Below, piece after piece: positions 5,691 through 6,535 of a DNA stretch of 6,535 bases. The notes beneath the pieces were generated by a model. It had not been told where the DNA came from. It saw only the letters and a list, made by a program, of their open reading frames with translations, and made no database searches. Source of the DNA: an uncultured Alphaproteobacteria bacterium (GTDB lineage Bacteria > Pseudomonadota > Alphaproteobacteria > Caulobacterales > Aquidulcibacteraceae); contig CALBSY010000262.1 of the NCBI GenBank assembly GCA_937967725.1, forward strand, positions 1-6,535, given 5' to 3'. The stretch's first letter is position 1. The number at the start of each line of letters is the position of its first letter. The position numbers and the translations under genes were made by a program.

Positions 5691-6535
5691 ATGGCCAAGT
5701 CGAAGCCGGTGAATTTGGGTTTTCGCCTCGAGGCGCTAGCGTGGAACGCCTATGTCGGCGGCATGCGCGCGCTGGGGCTCGAACGCGCGTCGCGCTGGGG
5801 CGCCGGCATCGTGCCTTTGGCCGCGCGCTTTTCGAGCGCCTACAAATCCGCCCTGCGCAACATTCGCATGTGTTTCCCAAACGAGAGTGACGCCTTTCAC
5901 GAGGAAATGCGCGCGGAGACATTTCGCGAGCTCGGGCGCCTTTCCGGCGAATTTCCGCACATGGAGAAGTTCCTCACCAAGTTCCGCAATGGTGAGATCG
6001 AATATGTCGGGCGCGAGAAGCTTGAAGCGACGATCGGAAAAGGCGCCGTGCTCATCGGCGGCCACTTTACCAACTGGGAAGTCACCTCCCTGGTCGTCGC
6101 GCAAACCGATCCGACGATCCATTTCACCTATCGCCCCGCCAACAATCCGATCATCGACAAATACATCGTCGACACCCGCGCAGAATTTGGCCTCGTGCTG
6201 CAGGCGGCCAAGGGTGAGACCGGCGGCATGAGCCTCCTGCGCTCGCTGAAGAAGAACCGCAGCGTCGCGCTGATGAACGACCAGAAATATAATATGGGCT
6301 TAGCCGTGCCTTTGTTCGGCTACGACTGCATGACCGCCGATGGCCCGACCCGCCTGGCGCTCAAGTTCAAGGCGCCATTGGTGCCCATCTCAGGACGGCG
6401 CATCGAAGGCACACGCTTCCGCGTCACCGTACACGATCCGATCCCGCTCGATTATGACAAGCCGGATGACGATCAGACCGTCTATGACGCCGTAAAACGC
6501 ATCAACGAGTTCATCGAGGCAAGGGTGCGCGAAGC
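5691..6535 (+). CDS. LpxL/HtrB-type lipid A late acyltransferase (3' partial)
   Basis: This is a membrane-associated acyltransferase that would add a secondary acyl chain from acyl-ACP to Kdo-lipid A (LpxL/LpxM/HtrB family). The ATG at 5691 opens a frame that stays clear to the window end, giving 281 complete codons; the usual length is about 290-320, so only a short C-terminus is missing. The catalytic HX4E motif is GGHFTNWE, with His125 and Glu130. YRPANNP (147-153), NDQKYNMGLAVPLFG (Asp197, Gln198) and a later GRRIEGTRFRVTV strand are standard family landmarks in this order. The N-terminal 60 residues contain amphipathic and hydrophobic helices (AWNAYVGGMRALGL, AGIVPLAARF) but no cleavable signal. 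The gene starts 4 nt after lpxK with only a weak GGAT upstream, consistent with coupled translation. Whether it is LpxL-, LpxM- or LpxXL-like in chain length and position is not decidable from the sequence. Confidence 0.94.
   Translation, partial: MAKSKPVNLGFRLEALAWNAYVGGMRALGLERASRWGAGIVPLAARFSSAYKSALRNIRMCFPNESDAFHEEMRAETFRELGRLSGEFPHMEKFLTKFRNGEIEYVGREKLEATIGKGAVLIGGHFTNWEVTSLVVAQTDPTIHFTYRPANNPIIDKYIVDTRAEFGLVLQAAKGETGGMSLLRSLKKNRSVALMNDQKYNMGLAVPLFGYDCMTADGPTRLALKFKAPLVPISGRRIEGTRFRVTVHDPIPLDYDKPDDDQTVYDAVKRINEFIEARVRE

Noticed and set aside
5234..5922. - strand open frames opposite lpxK and the LpxL-like gene
   Set aside because: They are Arg/Ala-rich with no motifs and fully antisense to well-supported genes.
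5752..6231. + strand 159-codon open frame
   Set aside because: It is an out-of-frame shadow of the LpxL-type gene, which runs in another frame from 5691 and carries all family motifs.

Overview
The window is high-GC, densely coded DNA from a Gram-negative bacterium. It is almost certainly an alphaproteobacterium, possibly of the Caulobacterales/Hyphomonadales type. That placement is inferred from the lipid A gene order, the alphaproteobacterial style of LpxK (DDGFQN motif) and LpxL-like proteins, and a UrcA-family periplasmic protein. No RNA genes, CRISPR arrays, insertion sequences or phage genes are visible.

Left part (1-1845, + strand): the 3' portion of an MsbA-like ABC exporter (TM3-6 plus a full nucleotide-binding domain, truncated by the window edge) is followed after 71 bp by a small secreted UrcA-family protein. 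A perfect 11-bp stem-loop then separates this block from a convergent gene.

Middle (1880-2563, - strand): a CX5R protein tyrosine phosphatase-like gene runs opposite to everything else. The 90 bp between it and the next + gene is a divergent promoter region dominated by a GC-rich imperfect hairpin whose loop is an AT-rich GTATAA.

Right part (2654-6535, + strand): four tightly packed genes form a lipid A/inner-core operon. They are a DUF374-family acyltransferase, waaA (Kdo transferase), lpxK (lipid A 4'-kinase) and an LpxL/HtrB-type late acyltransferase cut by the window end. The first two genes overlap by 4 nt (GTGA), the next two by 14 nt, and the last pair is 4 nt apart, which points to translational coupling. 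From family knowledge, LpxK makes lipid IVA, WaaA adds Kdo and the LpxL-like enzyme adds a secondary acyl chain. An MsbA-like transporter would flip the product across the inner membrane. The DUF374 protein may be a second, LpxJ-like late acyltransferase.

I see a recognisable housekeeping envelope locus rather than a clearly new system. The points that merit a second look are a Walker A motif with Ala in place of the Mg2+-binding Ser/Thr, a phosphatase embedded divergently in the lipid A cluster, two unrelated acyltransferase families flanking waaA-lpxK, the structured divergent intergenic region, and a DPY/NPY-rich tail on the UrcA protein.
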